Shown here: positions 27,727 to 36,595 of the stretch, in pieces
Layout of the letters: each line of letters begins with the position of its first letter
Numbering within the stretch: position 1 is the stretch's first letter
Source of the DNA: Pseudogracilibacillus sp037072025
GTDB lineage: Bacteria; Bacillota; Bacilli; Bacillales; Amphibacillaceae
Direction of reading: 5' to 3'
DNA length: 64,000 nucleotides
NCBI RefSeq assembly: GCF_037072025.1
Contig: NZ_JAXHDD010000013.1
Location: 1 to 64,000, forward strand
Made by a program: the position numbers and the translations under genes
Notes under the pieces: generated by a model
Database searches by the model: none
What the model saw: only the letters and a program-made list of their open reading frames with translations
Told to the model about the DNA's origin: nothing

Positions 27727-28218
27727 TCATGGAAAAAAGACAAATTGCGAATATAACCTATTCTCTTTAATTTCTAACATCGCAAAAGAAAAATATGGTA
27801 GTTTTCGTTTATATGTTGGAGAACCTGGGTTAAGCAGCAATACTTTTCCAACATACCGCATCATTGGAATATGCGAATGACCGAAAATAATGATATCAAC
27901 ATCGTCCGTCTCAAATACTTCAAGCGCCCGCTTTTCCGACGTTTTCTTCTCCCCATGCCCATGTGTAACTCCAATTTTGAATCCTTTTACCTCGATTAAT
28001 TGCCGCTCCGGAAATTGCTTCTTCACTTCGTCTGAGTCGACATTTCCGTGTACGCCAATAACATCAGCAAAACTCGCTAGTGTCTTGTAAACAAAGTTTT
28101 CGCTCCAATCCCCACCGTGAATGATAAGGTCGGCCTGCTCACAGGCGGAGAGGAGTTCTTTTGGAAGCACACGAATTTTTCCCCGAAGATGGGTATCTGA
28201 TGTTACGATGATTTTCAA
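27727..28218 (-). CDS. YfcE/MJ0936-family metallophosphoesterase
   Basis: 163 residues with all calcineurin-like motifs: SDTH (7-10), HGGD, GVHGNVD, THGHG and FGHSH. TTG start with GGAGGTGGAG upstream. Cytoplasmic phosphodiesterase or phosphatase of unknown physiological substrate; in many Bacilli it lies by rph and the XTP phosphatase, but not here. Same strand and close to the small gene at 28237. Confidence 0.88.
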   Translation of the reverse strand: MKIIVTSDTHLRGKIRVLPKELLSACEQADLIIHGGDWSENFVYKTLASFADVIGVHGNVDSDEVKKQFPERQLIEVKGFKIGVTHGHGEKKTSEKRALEVFETDDVDIIIFGHSHIPMMRYVGKVLLLNPGSPTYKRKLPYFSFAMLEIKENRLYSQFVFFP

Positions 28219-28236
28219 AAAACTCCACCTCCTTAA

Positions 28237-28503
28237 TCATCCTGCCGAATAATAATCGTATTGTTGAATATAGTTTTTAACACTTTCTTCATCTGATATA
28301 TCCCCGATACCAATAATATAGAGGACAGTTATTTCATCCGTTGCCGAATTGACAACCTTCTTTTTTAGTTCAATATACTGCAAATCGTGTTCTTCTAGCC
28401 CTATCGCTAAAACTGATTCTTTCAATTCAATTAAGTATCTCGCTTCTTCTCTCCAATGTTCATCTTTTTCATCCCACTGATTAGTGGATACGTCCAGTTC
28501 CAT
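28237..28503 (-). CDS. Small acidic hypothetical protein, 88 aa
   Basis: Acidic, soluble protein (MELDVSTNQWDEKDEHW...) that I do not recognise. ATG start with AGGTAATGA about twelve bases upstream. Placed 18 bases upstream of the phosphoesterase gene, so probably co-transcribed, and downstream of a decayed lipoprotein gene on the same strand. Confidence 0.5.
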   Translation of the reverse strand: MELDVSTNQWDEKDEHWREEARYLIELKESVLAIGLEEHDLQYIELKKKVVNSATDEITVLYIIGIGDISDEESVKNYIQQYDYYSAG

Positions 28504-28520
28504 ATTTTTTATTTCATTAC

Positions 28521-28971
28521 CTAATTTTGTTTATAATTCGGAAAGGAGTCTGCTGTCAACAAATCACCATTTAGTAATAAAAATGTATTCAATTTTATAC
28601 CATCTCCGAAAATTATCTGAAAAAGACTTTCCATTTCTTCGGTTATTTGCGCTTTCCAAAAACAGAGATGGTAATTGTCAAAAAGTATCGTCTTCTGGGT
28701 CATATTCTACACTAAAAACAATGTCTGGTGTATCGTTAGCATAAACAAATGATTCTATCTCTGACGCACAATCTGTCCCAAATCCATTACATGCTCTTTT
28801 CGTTTCTATAATCGTAAAGTCTTTACCGTACGTTTATAATAAATAGTTTTCTATTTTCGCTTCACCCTCCTCATAATCTAAATTAGGAAGGATAATATTT
28901 TCACGAAAAGCTTCAAAAGAACATGCAGATAACACAATTAAAAGCTGCCCGATCACAAAACGTTTATACAA
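28521..28971 (-). pseudogene. Decayed lipoprotein gene
   Basis: From a TTG at 28971: KRFVIGQLLIVLSAC is a lipoprotein signal with lipobox LSAC. The frame meets TAA after NYLL, continues TYGKDFTIIETKRACNG and shifts near 28690 into DNYHLCFWKAQITEEMES...SFPNYKQN. One nonsense and one frameshift mutation. Resembles small secreted lipoproteins of Bacillus; no family named. Confidence 0.65.
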
Positions 28972-29010
28972 GTAATTTCAACTCCACATATTCATAATTA
29001 AACTTTTAGC

Positions 29011-29338
29011 TTAAGGATTAATAACTATTTCAACAGGCGATTTTTTTCTCTACCTTCTTCATCTTCATTCGAGGCGATTGGTTTTGCCATCCCATAGCCA
29101 TTCATTGACATATTAAGTGACCGAGATCCCCATTTTCCTGTATATATGCTTCAACAGATGCTGCTCTTTTTTCGGATAACTCTAAATTGTATTGTTCCTC
29201 ACCTTGGTTATCGGTATGCCCGTTAATTTCGATGGTGGTTCCGTCTTCAAGAGATTCGAGCATGGCAATAACCTCTTCTAATACTTGGCTTCACTTTTCA
29301 AATCGTTTTTATCAAAATCGAACAGGATATAACGAGTT
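29011..29338 (-). pseudogene. OmpA-family peptidoglycan-binding domain, decayed
   Basis: C-terminal OmpA domain in two or three frames: RYILFDFDKNDLKSEAK, then TIEINGHTDNQGEEQYNLEL, SEKRAASVEAYIQENG, NGYGMAKPIASNEDEEG and VEIVINP. The NGHTDNQG and LSEKRAASV blocks are diagnostic. The N-terminal part is missing. In a Gram-positive this would have been a cell-wall-associated lipoprotein. Confidence 0.75.
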
Positions 29339-29388
29339 CCTCATTTAAGGGCGTTTGCATATGCTAATGAAAAAGCGGAGGAATACAC

Positions 29389-30594
29389 ATGTTTCAAAAT
29401 CCATATTATTTTGGAGTACCTGAAAACAATTATGACCCTATGCTTTATCCGATAGAAACATTGCAGCAAGTGAACACACAACAAGTTTTGCAAATTTTGC
29501 GTGCCGAACATGCCGATTTATATAGTCAGTTAGAACAAGCGGGGATGAGCAGGCAAAACATTAATAACATCTTTTTCTTTGTCGTAACATATACAATCAA
29601 CCAAGCAGGAAGTAATCGCACAGCTAATCAAATTTATAATCAGTTTCGAAACCAAGTACCATGGGTTTTCCTTTTATTTCGGCAAGCGGGAGTACCACAA
29701 AATATCATTAATCAAGTATTACTTCAAGTTATTCAAATTACATTAGATTTGATTAGGGATGAAGGCGGACAGCAACCAGGAGATAACTGGAGTCGCTGGG
29801 AAAACCTCGGTGGAGAGATTACATCAGCACCAGCTGTTTCCTCTTGGCAACGAAATCGTCTTGATGTTTTTGCTCGTGGAACAGATGGAGCGCTATGGCA
29901 TATTTGGTGGAATGGACGTAACTGGAGTAATTGGGAGAGTCTTGGTGGCCAGATTACCGGTCCACCTGGAGCCGTTTCTTGGGGACCGAACCGAATCGAT
30001 GTATTTGCACGTGGAACGGATAATGCACTTTGGCATATTTGGTGGAGCGGTAATAACTGGAGTGAATGGGAAAGCCTTGATGGACAAATCACAACTGGCC
30101 CTGCAGCCTCATCAAGACGATCGAACCAAATCGACGTTTTTGCACGTGGTACCGATAATGCATTATGGAAACGAACGTGGAACGGCCAAGTGTGGGAGGG
30201 TTGGGAAAGCTTAGGCGGTCAAATCACTTCTGAACCAGCAGCTGTTTCTTGGGGACCGAACCGAATCGATGTATTTGCACGTGGTACCGATAATGCGCTT
30301 TGGCATCTATGGTGGAATGGGCGCAATTGGAGCGGATGGGAAAGCCTTGGCGGACAAATGACAAGCGCGCCAACGGTTTCATCAAAGCGGGCAAATCATC
30401 TCGATGTTTTCGCACGTGGAACCGATAACGCCTTGTGGAAGCTTACATGGAACGGCCGAGCGTGGGAAACGTGGCAACGGATCGGTGGCAACTTAACATC
30501 CGCTCCAGCCGCAGTTTCTTGGGGACCAAACCGAACCGACATTTTCGCAAGAGGACAAAACAATAACCTCATTCATCTGTATCAGGGTAGATAG
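29389..30594 (+). CDS. PLL-type lectin beta-propeller protein (DUF346-like repeats)
   Basis: 401 residues, no signal peptide. Residues 1-130 form a helical, Gln/Asn-rich domain (TANQIYNQFRNQVPW). From about 133 on there are six ~49-residue blades, each opening WxxWExLGGxIT, then RxDVFARGTDNALWH and WWNGxNW. This is the repeat of Photorhabdus PLL fucose-binding lectins. Codon use in repeats 2, 4 and 6 is nearly identical (SWGPNRIDVFARGTDNALWH), suggesting recent homogenisation or duplication. Ligand and location (spore surface or cytosol) are unknown. Ribosome site GGAGGA before ATG. Confidence 0.85.
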   Translation: MFQNPYYFGVPENNYDPMLYPIETLQQVNTQQVLQILRAEHADLYSQLEQAGMSRQNINNIFFFVVTYTINQAGSNRTANQIYNQFRNQVPWVFLLFRQAGVPQNIINQVLLQVIQITLDLIRDEGGQQPGDNWSRWENLGGEITSAPAVSSWQRNRLDVFARGTDGALWHIWWNGRNWSNWESLGGQITGPPGAVSWGPNRIDVFARGTDNALWHIWWSGNNWSEWESLDGQITTGPAASSRRSNQIDVFARGTDNALWKRTWNGQVWEGWESLGGQITSEPAAVSWGPNRIDVFARGTDNALWHLWWNGRNWSGWESLGGQMTSAPTVSSKRANHLDVFARGTDNALWKLTWNGRAWETWQRIGGNLTSAPAAVSWGPNRTDIFARGQNNNLIHLYQGR

Positions 30595-30767
30595 ATTTTT
30601 GATTTTGGGGATCAGTCATCATACTCGGATGGCTGGTCATTATCCCATTATGCGACACTCCTTAATAAAAAATAAACCAGAATATCTACACTGAATCCAA
30701 AAAATCACTCGAATAGAATTCGATCCCAACTATCCATAACGGTAATATATTTTAAACTCTTACAAAC

Positions 30768-30820
30768 AATGAATCAGAAAATGACCTTTACATAAATTAA
30801 AAGTCATCTTCTGATTCATT
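30768..30820 (-). terminator. Terminator of the 39-aa membrane protein gene
   Basis: AATGAATCAGAA..ATGAC (30768-30785) pairs with GTCAT..TTCTGATTCATT (30803-30820) with one bulge. It overlaps the stop codon of the small gene and could also act on the plus strand, ending the lectin transcript. Confidence 0.7.
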
Positions 30821-30935
30821 TATATATAGCATCTAAAATATCAATAATTGTATCATTTTGTCTGCGTATCACTATTAAATTTCTAATAATTGTTCCTAAT
30901 CCTAAAATAATAAAAATCAAAAATATTACTAACAT
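30816..30935 (-). CDS. 39-residue small membrane protein
   Basis: ATG at 30935 with AAGGG seven bases upstream. MLVIFLIFIILGLGTIIRN is a single transmembrane helix followed by a positive, then amphipathic tail ending DAIYK. A strong hairpin at the stop supports a real transcript. Function unknown. Confidence 0.6.
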   Translation of the reverse strand: MLVIFLIFIILGLGTIIRNLIVIRRQNDTIIDILDAIYK

Positions 30936-31049
30936 TATCTATCCCTTTAAACATTGTATTTTTTCAACAACCCATTATCCAAATAATAATTTTCCGGAAT
31001 CGATATATGGTATTAAACGTAACATTTTTTGATTAGATGTTACTTTTCG

Positions 31050-31250
31050 TCACGAAAGGAGATGAACAGTAACGGTGATATTTTTCAGATATGCTTTTTC
31101 TGGTTGTAGTGGGTCATAAATAATTATTACTTCAGTTCCTGGAATAAAGCCTGGTTTGATCGAAATCCACGATTTTCTCTCATAAACTTTTCCTTTCACT
31201 TTATATTGAAGTGTTGGATACTCATCAGGTAAATCAAACTGTCTTTTCGA
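31050..31250 (-). pseudogene. C-terminal fragment, DUF3592-like
   Basis: Minus strand reads KRQFDLPDEYPTLQYKVKG, then KSWISIKPGFIPGTEV and IIIYDPLQPEKAYL, like the extracellular domain of DUF3592 membrane proteins. A stop lies just upstream of the fragment and no start or membrane segment is present. Confidence 0.5.
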
Positions 31251-31272
31251 ATGTCTTCAACGGATGAGCGAT

Positions 31273-31362
31273 TTTTCATATGCATCTTTTTTTGCCACTT
31301 AGCATGTTGCGACAGCCACTGTGCATGTTGCACAAGCTACTCTGCATCATGCACTCCCCACC
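31273..31362. repeat. 21-bp-phased word array 4 (GCCACT..GCATGTTGC)
   Basis: Units begin at 31294 (GCCACTTAGCATGTTGC), 31315 (GCCACTGTGCATGTTGC), 31336 (GCTACTCTGCATCATGC) and 31357 (CCCACC), exactly 21 bp apart; a degenerate unit may begin at 31273. Lies in the non-coding gap before the RHH gene. Confidence 0.7.
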
Positions 31363-31484
31363 CGACCATCCTCTTCTAACATTTTAGTTGATTCACCCTC
31401 AAAGTCCATCCTCCAAAAAGCAAGATAAGCCGAAAATCTTGCTATTATGCGGTTTTTCGTTCATGATTTATATGAGGTGAGTAA

Positions 31485-31652
31485 ATGTCAACCAAAGATA
31501 GAACCACCAGCACATTTGTTATGTTACCAGGTAATATGGTCGAGAAAATTAATGAATATAAAGAAAAAAACGATATACGTACGAGAAATGAAGCAATACG
31601 TATACTGATTAATAAAGGCTTAGAAGACTCTCAAGATCCTCCCAATCCCTGA
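31485..31652 (+). CDS. 55-aa ribbon-helix-helix (CopG-like) DNA-binding protein
   Basis: ATG at 31485 with GAGGTGA upstream. TTSTFVMLPGNMVEKINEYK forms the beta strand and first helix, and RNEAIRILINKGLE the second, the typical RHH pattern. Short, dimeric regulators of this kind are often antitoxins or plasmid-type repressors; no partner toxin is adjacent. Possibly relevant to the phased array 120 bp upstream (speculative). Confidence 0.7.
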   Translation: MSTKDRTTSTFVMLPGNMVEKINEYKEKNDIRTRNEAIRILINKGLEDSQDPPNP

Positions 31653-31841
31653 TAAGAGATGTTAGAATTCATAGTACAAGCAACTCCTTTTTGTACTGTG
31701 TTTTCGGTATAAATTCAGTCTAACAAATTAGGAGCATTCTTGCTCTTATTTTTTGAACTTTGTATAAACCCCAACATATATTGTAGAGCAGAAAAATAAA
31801 ATAGGGAAACCACTTTAATGATTTCCCATAAACTTTTTCTA
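31653..31841. other. Short gap, no gene seen
   Basis: AT-rich sequence between the convergent RHH and gentisate dioxygenase genes; I see no clear hairpin or frame. Confidence 0.3.
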
Positions 31842-32957
31842 TCATCTAAAGTCAGGTTTAAACTCCCCAGTTACTTCCTGATGACCTTTATTCAATGTAT
31901 AATATTCCTCTTGTTCTAGATCAAAACGATCCATTATTGGGATATCATTAGCTGAAAACAGATAGGCATCCTCTGCCACTTTATGTTCATGCCACGCCCA
32001 ATTTGGTACGACGAAATAATCCCCTTTTTTCCAATCAAAACGAACTCCATTAATAACCGTGTAACCTGACCCTTGATGGGCGTAATAAATCGTCGAGTGG
32101 GTATGACGATGCGCTTTCGTATGAAAGTCTTTCGGTAAAAATTGCATTCTCGTGCCAATTGTCGGGTTAGCTGATCTTCCTGTCGACGGATTAATATATT
32201 CTACTGCATATCCGTCATAAGAATTTGGATCAAAATGCATTAATCCTTTAATAGCATCTACAATACGATTCCACTTAAAGTTGGCAAGTGGAGCAATCGT
32301 ATATTTTCCGTCTCCTACTGGTCTGACCATTCCTCCGCGGTAACGAATTTCAGAGAAATTGTCAGGTACATCTGGCTGTTGTAAACCACCATCATATGGT
32401 TCAAAAAATGTACCACCAATGGAGTAAATAGTTGGGATATCCAACATATCCATCCAAACCATCGGCTTATCTCCTTCATGACCATGGCCATGCCATAAAT
32501 TTTTAGGAGTCGTAAGAAAATCCCCTTCTTCCATAAAGATTCTTTCTCCTTGAACGATTGAATATGCACCTTCACCATCCGTAATAAACCTTGCTGCACT
32601 TTGTGAGTGTCGATGCGATGGTGCTTCTTCTCCAGGCTGTAACAACTGTACAGCTGCATATAGAGTTTGGGTAGTTGATACTTGTCCCCACGGTTTACGA
32701 TATGTTAGTCCTGGATTTTGGAAATAAATCGCACGACGCTCTCCACCGCGTTCAGGGGTAAAAATTTCCGCTGCTTCCGTTAATTTCTTCTTTAGCAATT
32801 CTCCACTCCATAAATAGGCTTGCGCATGTGGTTCAGGGCTTTTGTTCATCACTTCTGGAATTGCTTCCCAAAGCGGCCCAAGGTTATATTGCTGAATATC
32901 TTTTGTAAAATCTTTGACCAAATTACTTTTTAAAAATTCCTGTGTTTCATTAGACAT
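31842..32957 (-). CDS. Gentisate 1,2-dioxygenase
   Basis: 371 residues, bicupin. N-terminal cupin PSHRHSQSAARFI and C-terminal cupin KAHRHTHSTIYY both keep their His-x-His metal pairs; the first site binds Fe(II) in the family. Opens gentisate between C1 and C2 to maleylpyruvate. ATG at 32957 chosen because AAAGGA sits eight bases before it. Third gene of the FAH-DinB-dioxygenase operon, which makes the assignment firm. Confidence 0.92.
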   Translation of the reverse strand: MSNETQEFLKSNLVKDFTKDIQQYNLGPLWEAIPEVMNKSPEPHAQAYLWSGELLKKKLTEAAEIFTPERGGERRAIYFQNPGLTYRKPWGQVSTTQTLYAAVQLLQPGEEAPSHRHSQSAARFITDGEGAYSIVQGERIFMEEGDFLTTPKNLWHGHGHEGDKPMVWMDMLDIPTIYSIGGTFFEPYDGGLQQPDVPDNFSEIRYRGGMVRPVGDGKYTIAPLANFKWNRIVDAIKGLMHFDPNSYDGYAVEYINPSTGRSANPTIGTRMQFLPKDFHTKAHRHTHSTIYYAHQGSGYTVINGVRFDWKKGDYFVVPNWAWHEHKVAEDAYLFSANDIPIMDRFDLEQEEYYTLNKGHQEVTGEFKPDFR

Positions 32958-32977
32958 GCTGACCATTCCTTTCTTTT

Positions 32978-33475
32978 TTAATTTTCTTCGTCATCCAGCT
33001 TACTAAGATTACGCTTAATCTGACCTAGATGACCTTCAACATGTTTTACTACTAAATTATCAATGATAAACTGGACAGGTTTCCCTTCAAAGTTTGGATT
33101 ATGACATGGCGCTACGATCTTGAGTTGATCTTCTGTTAAAGATGATAATGATTTTTCTACTAAAGATGGGATTTTTTTTAAATCCCGAATCGCGTCGTCT
33201 ACCTTCACATTTTGAATATTTTCGTCAGAGACTGCATAAAGGCGGTCTTCGTCTGTAAGCCCTCTCCCCCATTTAGCTGAAGAATCTTCTATAATTCTTT
33301 CTATCTCACGTAGCCAAAACGGTATCGCTTCAGCGACGTGGACAATAATTTGCATAATTGACCATTCATCTTCTGTCGGATTCCAGCGAATCGTTTTTTC
33401 ATCTAATCCACGAACGAATGCTATCATTTCATCAATATTATGGTGAACAGATTGGACTTTTTCAGTTGTTTGCAT
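32978..33475 (-). CDS. DinB-family protein, probable maleylpyruvate isomerase
   Basis: 165 residues, four-helix DinB/YfiT fold with metal-ligand histidines in IIVHVAEAIPF and HVEGHLGQIKR. DinB proteins include thiol (mycothiol or bacillithiol)-dependent enzymes such as maleylpyruvate isomerase. Between gentisate dioxygenase and the FAH hydrolase, so isomerisation of maleylpyruvate to fumarylpyruvate with bacillithiol is the best guess (inference). ATG at 33475 preferred; it overlaps the FAH gene by 14 bases. Confidence 0.75.
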   Translation of the reverse strand: MQTTEKVQSVHHNIDEMIAFVRGLDEKTIRWNPTEDEWSIMQIIVHVAEAIPFWLREIERIIEDSSAKWGRGLTDEDRLYAVSDENIQNVKVDDAIRDLKKIPSLVEKSLSSLTEDQLKIVAPCHNPNFEGKPVQFIIDNLVVKHVEGHLGQIKRNLSKLDDEEN

Positions 33476-34412
33476 TAACTTTTTCACCCACCTTTGCTAC
33501 TTTATTTTCTAATACCCCTACTTGATCTACTTCGATACGGACAACATCACCGTCTGTTAAAAAGGATTGCGGTTCCATTGCGACACCAACTCCTCCAGGG
33601 GTACCCGTCATAATGACATCTCCCGGTTCAAGTGTCATCAGATTCGACAAGAACTCTACTAGTTTCTGAACTGAGAATACAAGATTTTCTGTATTAGATC
33701 GCTGTCTTTCTTCTCCATTTACATACAGAGTGATATCTAATCCAGATGGATTAGTCAATTCATCAGAAGTTACTAACCAAGGACCCATTGGGGCACTTCC
33801 GTCAACAGATTTTCCTTGTAGCCATTGCAGTGTACGGCGCTGGATGTCGCGATACGTAACATCGTTACAAATCGTATACCCTGCGACAAAATCTAATGCG
33901 TCTTTCTCACTGACATTTTTTGCACGTTTTCCAACAACGAATGTAAATTCCGCTTCATAATCCAATTGTTCTGAAATTGGAAAGAAAGGAATATCGTCCT
34001 CTGGTCCAATCAAAGCATTAGAAAATTTAGCGAATACAAGCGGATACGGTGGAATTTCTCTACCCATTTCTAAAATATGTTCTCGGTAATTATGACCAAC
34101 ACAAATAATTTTCTTAGGTTGCTGAACTGGTGCTTCCAGCCATACTTCATCCACCTTTAAAACATACTCAGCATCCCCAAAGTTGTTTAAGGCAAATTCT
34201 ACCGCTTTTTTTGCATATTCTAAGCTCGTTTGACCGCCTTCTAAAAACCCTACCATATTTTTTGGAATATAAGCCTCCGCAATTTGTGCTGCTCTAATTT
34301 CCCCTTTTGATTGTAAATATGTAAGAAAAGCTGCATTTAGATCAATTACTTTGTCGTCTTCTAACGCCCCAATCCTTGTTTCTCCTTCATGAGTAAATGT
34401 AACTAGTTTCAC
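33462..34412 (-). CDS. Fumarylacetoacetate hydrolase-family protein (fumarylpyruvate hydrolase)
   Basis: 316 residues. N-terminal domain ~90 residues, then the FAH catalytic fold starting ICVGHNYREH, with metal ligands in YEAEFTFVVGK and DVTYRDIQRR, and the GTPGGVG loop. First gene of the operon, behind a strong promoter. In context it hydrolyses fumarylpyruvate to fumarate and pyruvate. Alternatives such as acylpyruvase cannot be told apart by sequence. Confidence 0.88.
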   Translation of the reverse strand: MKLVTFTHEGETRIGALEDDKVIDLNAAFLTYLQSKGEIRAAQIAEAYIPKNMVGFLEGGQTSLEYAKKAVEFALNNFGDAEYVLKVDEVWLEAPVQQPKKIICVGHNYREHILEMGREIPPYPLVFAKFSNALIGPEDDIPFFPISEQLDYEAEFTFVVGKRAKNVSEKDALDFVAGYTICNDVTYRDIQRRTLQWLQGKSVDGSAPMGPWLVTSDELTNPSGLDITLYVNGEERQRSNTENLVFSVQKLVEFLSNLMTLEPGDVIMTGTPGGVGVAMEPQSFLTDGDVVRIEVDQVGVLENKVAKVGEKVNANN

Positions 34413-34440
34413 GCTAACCTCTCCTTTGTTTCCTAATGAT

Positions 34441-34451
34441 GAACATTGTTC
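34441..34451. promoter_or_regulatory. GAACA/TGTTC inverted repeat in the gentisate operon leader
   Basis: GAACATTGTTC, perfect dyad just downstream of the promoter at 34467-34495 and 30 bases before the FAH start. A plausible operator for the adjacent divergent IclR protein. Confidence 0.45.
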
Positions 34452-34466
34452 TCTTTTATATTTTTA

Positions 34467-34495
34467 ATGATAGCGCATTCTTATTTCTGTGTCAA
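34467..34495 (-). promoter_or_regulatory. Sigma-A promoter of the gentisate operon
   Basis: On the minus strand TTGACA (34490-34495), 17-bp spacer, TATCAT (34467-34472). Near-consensus. Confidence 0.8.
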
Positions 34496-34973
34496 TAGCA
34501 AGTTTTTTTTACTTTGCCGTTTTTTTAAATACATAATTTTCCTTAATTTCAATATATAAAATTCAACCCCCTTTGATATGCTTTTTTGAAAATCTCTTCA
34601 CTACTGTTGGATAATCCCTTTTAATCATTACAAACTAGACATACGAAAATCGTACTGCCTTATACACGTCTAATGACTCTATGAAAAAAATGTGTTATTT
34701 TCGATATTTAATGCCACAAAAGCAATTATGGTTGATACTAGAATAAAAAGTCTTTTCAGCGCTTATCAAGAACACACATTGATTACTTCGAATTGAAATT
34801 TGTTCTTCTAATTATTTCTTTACTTCGCTATCGTATAGGATGCTAATATAGTTTCCTGTTACATTTTAGTTTATAATTAGTTCATATTTTATACCTTGAT
34901 TATAAATCTGCCGAATTAGCTTTATTTCAATACACTGTGGGTTGGTACTTCCATAAAAGAATTAACGGTAACA
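34496..34973. other. 480-bp divergent intergenic region, no gene seen
   Basis: Very AT-rich region between the gentisate promoter and the IclR promoter; no coding frame, repeat or convincing structure recognised. Confidence 0.4.
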
Positions 34974-35003
34974 TTGACACAAGAAATGGAAATTCTATAT
35001 ACT
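34974..35003 (+). promoter_or_regulatory. Sigma-A promoter upstream of the IclR gene
   Basis: TTGACA (34974-34979), 18-bp spacer, TATACT (34998-35003). It lies 270 bases before the start codon, leaving a long leader. Confidence 0.65.
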
Positions 35004-35276
35004 AGTGTTACGTGAATCAAGTTAACATACATTCACTGCACATCTGTACGTGAAGTGGCAAACTAGCATCGTTTTGTACTAGCTGGCTCCGTGGCTTAGA
35101 AATTGTGCTCCATAGAGGATCACCATGTCACGCAAAGTAGAAGATTTTAAAAGTAAATCATTATTTTTGGGTTAAACAAATCCATAAATTTGTGAAAGGA
35201 AACAATTAGCCTATTTAAAATAGACATCCCTTTATTTTTATGCAATGATACTCATATGATTAAAGGAGTGATCAAA
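35004..35276 (+). other. Long untranslated leader before the IclR gene
   Basis: About 265 bases with several local inverted repeats (for example ACTAGC at 35062 with CTAGCT near 35079). I compared it mentally with T-box, SAM, TPP, cobalamin and other riboswitch cores and found no match. Confidence 0.35.
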
Positions 35277-36038
35277 TTGTCCAAAACAACTACAAATCAA
35301 ACTGTAATTCAATCGCTCCAAACTGGAATTGAACTTATTGATCAAATCGTTCAAGAAGCGCGCCCCCTGAAATTTACAGATATTGAGAATATAACAAGTA
35401 TGACAAAAAGTAATTTGCACAAATATTTAAATACACTAACGATGAAAGGTATTTTATTTCGTGATGAAGCAGGCACGTACTACTTAGGAAGTAAGTTAAT
35501 TGAATTTGGTAATGCGGCAATCGGAAGCGTAAATTTAATCGATATCTCTGCCCCTTATTTAAAAACAATTAGTAAAAAAGTTAACTTGACAACGTTACTC
35601 TCTGTTTGGACAAACAGCGGACCAGTAATAGGAAATATTTGGAGTACACATGTAGGAATTAATATTGGAGCAGATATCGGAACAAGGTTACCTTTATTAT
35701 CTTCGGCCGGAAAAGTTTATCTAGCTTTTGGAGATGCGACGATGATTGAGGAGTGGCATAAAAAAGAATTAGCAAGCTTGCATACCCAGCAGAAAACTGA
35801 CTTAGAAAAGGAGATTGAAACGATAAGAAAAACACGATTTGCCTATGCAACGGAACCTATCGTCGAACATATTTCTTCTTTCAGTATACCGATATTAAAT
35901 TTTGATAAAAAAATTATTGGCTGTGTTACTCTCGTAGGCTTTAACACGCAAATACCTACGCGTCCTGATGATGTCGTTAGTAAAATTGCAAAGGAAGAAG
36001 TGGAAAAAATTTCACAAATTTTTGGCTATCACGCTTAA
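35277..36038 (+). CDS. IclR-family transcriptional regulator (gentisate locus)
   Basis: 253 residues. N-terminal winged helix (FTDIENITSMTKSNLHKYL) then an IclR effector domain (about 80-250, CVTLVGFNTQIPTR). TTG at 35277 preferred over ATG 35256 because AAGGAGTGA lies five bases upstream. Divergent from the gentisate operon and so probably its regulator; effector likely gentisate or a related aromatic acid (inference). Confidence 0.85.
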   Translation: MSKTTTNQTVIQSLQTGIELIDQIVQEARPLKFTDIENITSMTKSNLHKYLNTLTMKGILFRDEAGTYYLGSKLIEFGNAAIGSVNLIDISAPYLKTISKKVNLTTLLSVWTNSGPVIGNIWSTHVGINIGADIGTRLPLLSSAGKVYLAFGDATMIEEWHKKELASLHTQQKTDLEKEIETIRKTRFAYATEPIVEHISSFSIPILNFDKKIIGCVTLVGFNTQIPTRPDDVVSKIAKEEVEKISQIFGYHA

Positions 36039-36065
36039 GAAAAAACATGAGTACTCTTACAAACA

Positions 36066-36108
36066 AATCAAGCTATCTAAAATGCATGCTACTCTAGATA
36101 GCTTGATC
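36066..36108. terminator. Inverted repeat after the IclR gene
   Basis: ATCAAGCTATCTA (36067-36079) pairs with TAGATAGCTTGAT (36095-36107); stable hairpin without a T-run, so a weak terminator or 3' stabiliser. Confidence 0.5.
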
Positions 36109-36595
36109 AAGATTGATAATTCCATTAAGGACTCAACTTTTTAATGATACCCTTTAGTACAGGTCTGTCCGTGACCGATCATTTTGTTTGGAAGTTCAGA
36201 TTCTCACTTTATACACATATGCAATCTCACCTTCTCTTTGAACAAATCAACCCTCGATTTTCAACGTCTTATTTTTAATTTCTATCGATTAAAGTCTATC
36301 TGTTTTTTAAAATAGAAACATACATGATTAAATCCTGAAAAGGTTGTATTCAATTTCTTTCGTTAAAAGTAGAAAATTGAAACCCTCCGTAAATTTTCAG
36401 AAGTGCTTTATTACCTTTTAGAAAACTCAATAATCTCACTATAAATTCGTGAATTTTAAGAATTTTCACTGTTAAGTAGTATTAAAAAACCTTATAATTA
36501 GAAAGTATGATAGTCCTGCCCATAACCCTAATTAGACATCGTCACGTTCATCACATTGTTTCTATACGCTCAGTTGAAGGCATTTTCCTATAGCG

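Noticed and set aside
35004..35276. Known riboswitch or T-box in the IclR leader
   Set aside because: No conserved core of the common classes, and no GGUGGNACC-type T-box sequence.
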